DNA from: an uncultured Akkermansia sp. | GTDB lineage: Bacteria > Verrucomicrobiota > Verrucomicrobiia > Verrucomicrobiales > Akkermansiaceae | Length of the DNA: 24,735 bases | Direction of reading: 5' to 3' | NCBI GenBank assembly: GCA_904502165.1 | Contig: CAJGDB010000017.1 | Span: forward strand, 1-24,735 | Part shown: positions 21,953 to 24,735 of the stretch, piece by piece | Position numbering within the stretch: the stretch's first letter is position 1 | Layout: every line of letters begins with the position of its first letter | The notes under the pieces: generated by a model | What the model was told of the DNA's origin: nothing | Seen by the model: the letters and a program-made list of their open reading frames with translations, nothing else | Database searches by the model: none | Position numbers and translations under genes: made by a program

Positions 21953-22828
21953 ATGGCCGTTCCGCAGAATACAATTGCTCTTATTTTCGACTTCGACCAG
22001 ACGCTCAGCCCCCACAACATGCAGGAGGACACGCTCTTTCCGGAGTACGGCATCAATGCCGAGCAATTCTGGAAGAAATGCAATGACCGCAGCCGTGATG
22101 AGGGCTGGGATGGTGAGCTGTGTTATCTGAAGGAGATTCTGGACACCCTCAGCCTCGATGGCGTCAGCAACGAACAGTTGCGCCAGTTAGGCGCGAAGCT
22201 GACCTATTACAAAGGCATACCGGAATTTTTCGAGAAGTTTGCAGAACGAGCCTTAAGCAAGGAACACCTCTATGCAGGTATCCGCGTGGAGTTCTACATT
22301 ATCTCCAGCGGCATCAAGAGCATTCTGGACGGCTCCATCATTCGTCCCTACATGCGAGAGGTGTTCGGCTGTGAGTTCAGCGAACAAGACGGGCGCATCA
22401 GCTTCCCGAAGCGCGTGATTTCCCACACCAGCAAGACCCAGTACCTCTTCCGCATCAACAAGGGCATGCTTAATTATATTGAAGATGTAAACGACCACAT
22501 GGACAGCGACCTGCGCCCCGTTCCCTTCGAGAATATGGTTTATATAGGCGATGGTCCTACGGATGTTCCCTGCTTCACCGTCATGCGCCAGCAGGGTGGT
22601 ACCAGCGTGGCTGTCTACAACCCCGATGACGCAACGCGCCGCAGTTTCCGCAAGTGCTACGCTCTTAAATCAACCCAGCACCGGGTGGATTTCTTTGCAG
22701 CCGCCGATTTCCGGGAGGGCAGCCACCTGTGCAATATTCTGGAAGAGACTGTACGGATGATGGCAGACCGCATCATGCATTCCCAGCACATCGTGGTTCC
22801 TCCTCAGAACAGGGTTCCCAAGCATTGA
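21953..22828 (+). CDS. HAD-family hydrolase, phosphoserine phosphatase-like
   Basis: The 291-residue soluble protein has HAD motif I DFDQT (D13, D15), motif II Ser in IISSG (118-119), a motif III Lys in HTSKTQ (K161) and motif IV GDGPTD (199-204). The large helical segment between motifs I and II (about residues 20-110) is a C1-type cap as in the phosphoserine phosphatase group. The substrate is not readable; it is not a typical SerB because it is longer and has no ACT domain. The ATG at 21953 is the only start close to motif I. It is monocistronic, with a shared bidirectional terminator behind it. Confidence 0.85.
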   Translation: MAVPQNTIALIFDFDQTLSPHNMQEDTLFPEYGINAEQFWKKCNDRSRDEGWDGELCYLKEILDTLSLDGVSNEQLRQLGAKLTYYKGIPEFFEKFAERALSKEHLYAGIRVEFYIISSGIKSILDGSIIRPYMREVFGCEFSEQDGRISFPKRVISHTSKTQYLFRINKGMLNYIEDVNDHMDSDLRPVPFENMVYIGDGPTDVPCFTVMRQQGGTSVAVYNPDDATRRSFRKCYALKSTQHRVDFFAAADFREGSHLCNILEETVRMMADRIMHSQHIVVPPQNRVPKH

Positions 22829-22840
22829 TTCTCCATACTG

Positions 22841-22875
22841 AAAAAGCCCCGGATGCTGTATCCGGGGCTTTTTTT
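22841..22875. terminator. Bidirectional terminator between the HAD and flotillin genes
   Basis: GCCCCGGAT (22846-22854) pairs with ATCCGGGGC (22860-22868) around a 5-nt loop, extended by five A residues before and seven T residues after. It can end transcription from both sides. Confidence 0.93.
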
Positions 22876-22894
22876 GATGATTCTTTGGGCGCTA

Positions 22895-24388
22895 TCAGCC
22901 TTGTGCCGTATCGTTTTCTGAAGCCGGCTCACTCTTGCCGAGGTAGTCCGGCAGCTGCACGCCCACGCTCTGGGCCAGTTCGTGCAGCGGCAAGGTTCCG
23001 GTAACGAGATTCTGCACAAAACCTCCCACAGACCCACTCTTGCTATCGCCACCGCCCATGACCACAACCTTATCAAAGGAGAGGTTACGGATGGCGCTGG
23101 CCTGGGTTTCGACAATCTGCGGCAACTGTTCTGTAACCAGCAGGCCGGAAGCTGCGCGGGCATCGCCAGCGGCAGATACAATCTGTCGGAAGCCGCTTGC
23201 CTTGGCTTCCAGTGCAGCCTGAATGGCCGCAGCATTACCACGGCCAACAAGCTCCAGGCCTTCACCTTCAGCCTTCTTCTTGAGAAGCAAGGCATCGGCC
23301 TCACCCTTGGCCAGCTTGGTGGCAGCAAGGCCTTCGGCTTCTTTCTCAATCACCAGAGCATCAGCCTTACCCTGCTGTTCCTTCACCATGACAGAAGCTA
23401 CGGCCTCAGCGGCGATTTCCTGCTTGCGCTTCTGGATTTCCGCCTTCACAATTTCGTTGGCAGTCTGCGTGGCACGCTCCAGCTCAGCACGCTTCATTTC
23501 TGCCTCCCGATTGGCAATATAACCTGCGGCTTCTGCCTGGGCAGCCTGTTCCTTCTCTGCCACCAGGGCAATGCGCGCAGCTTCTGCCTGGCGCACTTTA
23601 AGGCGGGCATTGGAATCAGCCACCTTCATCTGGGCTTCATTGTTACCCTCTACGGCAGCGGCATTCGCCATGGCCACCTGTACAGTCTGGTCGCGCAGGG
23701 CCTCAGCCTTGCCAATTTCACCACGGCGCGTTTCCTCTGCCACCTTGATCATGGCATCATTGATGGCGCGGGCAGCGGCCTCCTGACCAAGGGCTGCAAT
23801 ATATCCGGAAGCGTCGCGTATGTCAGTAATGTTAGCATTGATGAGGTATAACCCCACCTTATGCAATTCCACATCCACGCCACCGGTAATTCCCTTGATG
23901 AGTTTTTCACGATCCGCATTGATTTCCTCGATGGTGAGGGAGGCAATCACCACGCGCATCTGCCCCATGATGATTTCTGAGGCAAGGTCACGGATATCCT
24001 GGCGGGTACGCCCCAGCAGACGGCTGGCGGCGTTCTGCATAATCTCCGGCTGGGTACTGATGCCCACAATGAAGGAGGAAGGTACATCCACACGGATATT
24101 CTGGCTGGAAAGTGCTCCTTTCAGCGGAACATCAATGTTAATGGGGTTCAGATCCATGAAGGCATAACTCTGAACAATAGGCATGATGAACGTGGCACCG
24201 CCGTGTATACATTTGGCGGAGCGCCCTGCCCCTACGTTACCATAGACGATGAGGATTTTATCAGACGGGCACATCTTGTACCGGCTGAACAGCCAGACGA
24301 TAGTTCCGAGGATGAATGCCACCAGAATGATGATGGCCACTATGTTGCTCGCACCGCTCATCGGTGCATTGGCGAGAGGTGTAATCAT
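22895..24388 (-). CDS. Flotillin/SPFH-domain membrane protein
   Basis: Flotillins assemble into membrane microdomain scaffolds. The 497-residue protein has an N-terminal membrane anchor (about 16-35) and then an SPFH domain (KILIVYGNVGAGRSAKC onward, with GALSSQNIRVDVP and the LLGRTRQDIRDLASEIIMGQMR block). A long Ala/Glu/Lys coiled coil (about 230-400) with repeated AEA segments follows, and then a C-terminal domain with VVMGGGDSKSG. This is the FloA/FloT and YqiK-type layout. It is directly downstream of an NfeD-like gene (18 bp), the usual partner, so the pair is an operon. No Shine-Dalgarno sequence precedes ATG 24388. Confidence 0.93.
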   Translation of the reverse strand: MITPLANAPMSGASNIVAIIILVAFILGTIVWLFSRYKMCPSDKILIVYGNVGAGRSAKCIHGGATFIMPIVQSYAFMDLNPINIDVPLKGALSSQNIRVDVPSSFIVGISTQPEIMQNAASRLLGRTRQDIRDLASEIIMGQMRVVIASLTIEEINADREKLIKGITGGVDVELHKVGLYLINANITDIRDASGYIAALGQEAAARAINDAMIKVAEETRRGEIGKAEALRDQTVQVAMANAAAVEGNNEAQMKVADSNARLKVRQAEAARIALVAEKEQAAQAEAAGYIANREAEMKRAELERATQTANEIVKAEIQKRKQEIAAEAVASVMVKEQQGKADALVIEKEAEGLAATKLAKGEADALLLKKKAEGEGLELVGRGNAAAIQAALEAKASGFRQIVSAAGDARAASGLLVTEQLPQIVETQASAIRNLSFDKVVVMGGGDSKSGSVGGFVQNLVTGTLPLHELAQSVGVQLPDYLGKSEPASENDTAQG

Positions 24389-24406
24389 GATTCGCAGAAT
24401 GGGGGA

Positions 24407-24735
24407 TTATTGTGAAAGAGGGCGTACTGTCACCTGCCCGGCAGATGCAGAAACAACTATAATGGGGGTCTGAGCCGGGAGGGGGTGCTCTCCCGCCTGG
24501 ACTGCAGAAAGCGTAAGCAGCTGGTTCGGATGGGCCACCTGCACCTGCCCGCCGGGTTCACCACCGGGAGGAATGGTCACATATACCTTGCCGTGCAAGC
24601 CTACCAGGCTGTCGGGCGTAATGTTACCATCCGAGCGAAGCCCGTATATCAGCCGGATAACAGCTGCTATGATCAGGAACATGACAACACCGGCAACAAG
24701 CCCGATGCAACCGGCAAGTGCCACACTGCAACCAG
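24407..24735 (-). CDS. NfeD-like membrane protein (5' end outside window)
   Basis: The frame is open to the right edge, so the start is outside; a GTG at 24724 is only an in-frame valine candidate. A membrane helix (VALAGCIGLVAGVVMFLIIAAV) is followed by a small beta-rich domain with SLVGLHGKVYVTIPPGG and a C-terminal PIIVVSASAGQVTVRPL, like the OB-fold of short NfeD/YuaF proteins. Such proteins sit beside flotillins and are thought to act in the same membrane assemblies. The family call rests partly on this position. Confidence 0.75.
   Translation of the reverse strand, partial: GCSVALAGCIGLVAGVVMFLIIAAVIRLIYGLRSDGNITPDSLVGLHGKVYVTIPPGGEPGGQVQVAHPNQLLTLSAVQAGEHPLPAQTPIIVVSASAGQVTVRPLSQ

Overview
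The window is an ordinary-looking chromosomal segment of a Gram-negative bacterium. LpxA (lipid A synthesis), SecA, a lipoprotein and Aas-type phospholipid recycling show an outer-membrane cell plan. SecA (1129 residues) has the long inserts and the 'WDMVHFDVQLIGG' block typical of Bacteroidota and PVC-group proteins. GC content is moderately high, Shine-Dalgarno sequences are absent, and several lineage-type hypothetical proteins are present. Together these suggest Verrucomicrobiota, most likely near Akkermansia. This is an inference from protein style; no 16S gene is present. I see no mobile element, integrase, CRISPR array or phage gene.

Layout. (1) 1-2242: mutS (+), cut at the left edge. 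(2) 2291-2733: a small secreted protein with its own promoter and a strong terminator. (3) 2746-5520: a fused MFS lysophospholipid flippase / PlsC acyltransferase (+) whose C-terminus looks like a decayed acyl-ACP synthetase. (4) 5519-10124 (-): secA followed by a compact N-acetylglutamate synthase (argA). (5) 10162-12939 (-): lpxA overlapping a gph-like phosphatase, then an AI-2E-type membrane permease with its own promoter. (6) 12984-14660 (+): map plus an unknown polytopic membrane protein. (7) 14714-16924 (+): a 707-residue single-pass membrane protein of unknown function with a repeat-rich N-terminal arm. (8) 16958-19488 (+): tRNA-Pro(CGG), yebC, and rho with a disordered Asn/Gln/Arg-rich N-terminus. 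(9) 19461-21883 (-): a small lipoprotein and lepA. (10) 21918-22875 (+): a PSP-like HAD hydrolase. (11) 22841-24735 (-): an NfeD-like protein (cut at the right edge) and a flotillin. No gene-free stretch exceeds 300 bases.

How they fit. Much of the content is core information processing: mismatch repair, transcription termination, EF4, YebC, methionine aminopeptidase and a proline tRNA. The rest mostly concerns the envelope: SecA, LpxA, LplT/PlsC, flotillin/NfeD and the lipoprotein. Nothing here is a clear defence or metabolic island.

The strongest unexplained signal is in gene expression. None of the 16 complete protein-coding starts has a convincing Shine-Dalgarno sequence. For lpxA, the AI-2E permease, map, lepA, the lipoprotein and the HAD gene, a sigma70-like promoter lies so close to the ATG that the predicted mRNA starts 0-6 nt before it. 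Other points to look at are the decayed synthetase domain, the Rho N-terminus, a perfect 10-bp dyad between divergent genes, and a 9-codon upstream ORF overlapping the secA start.
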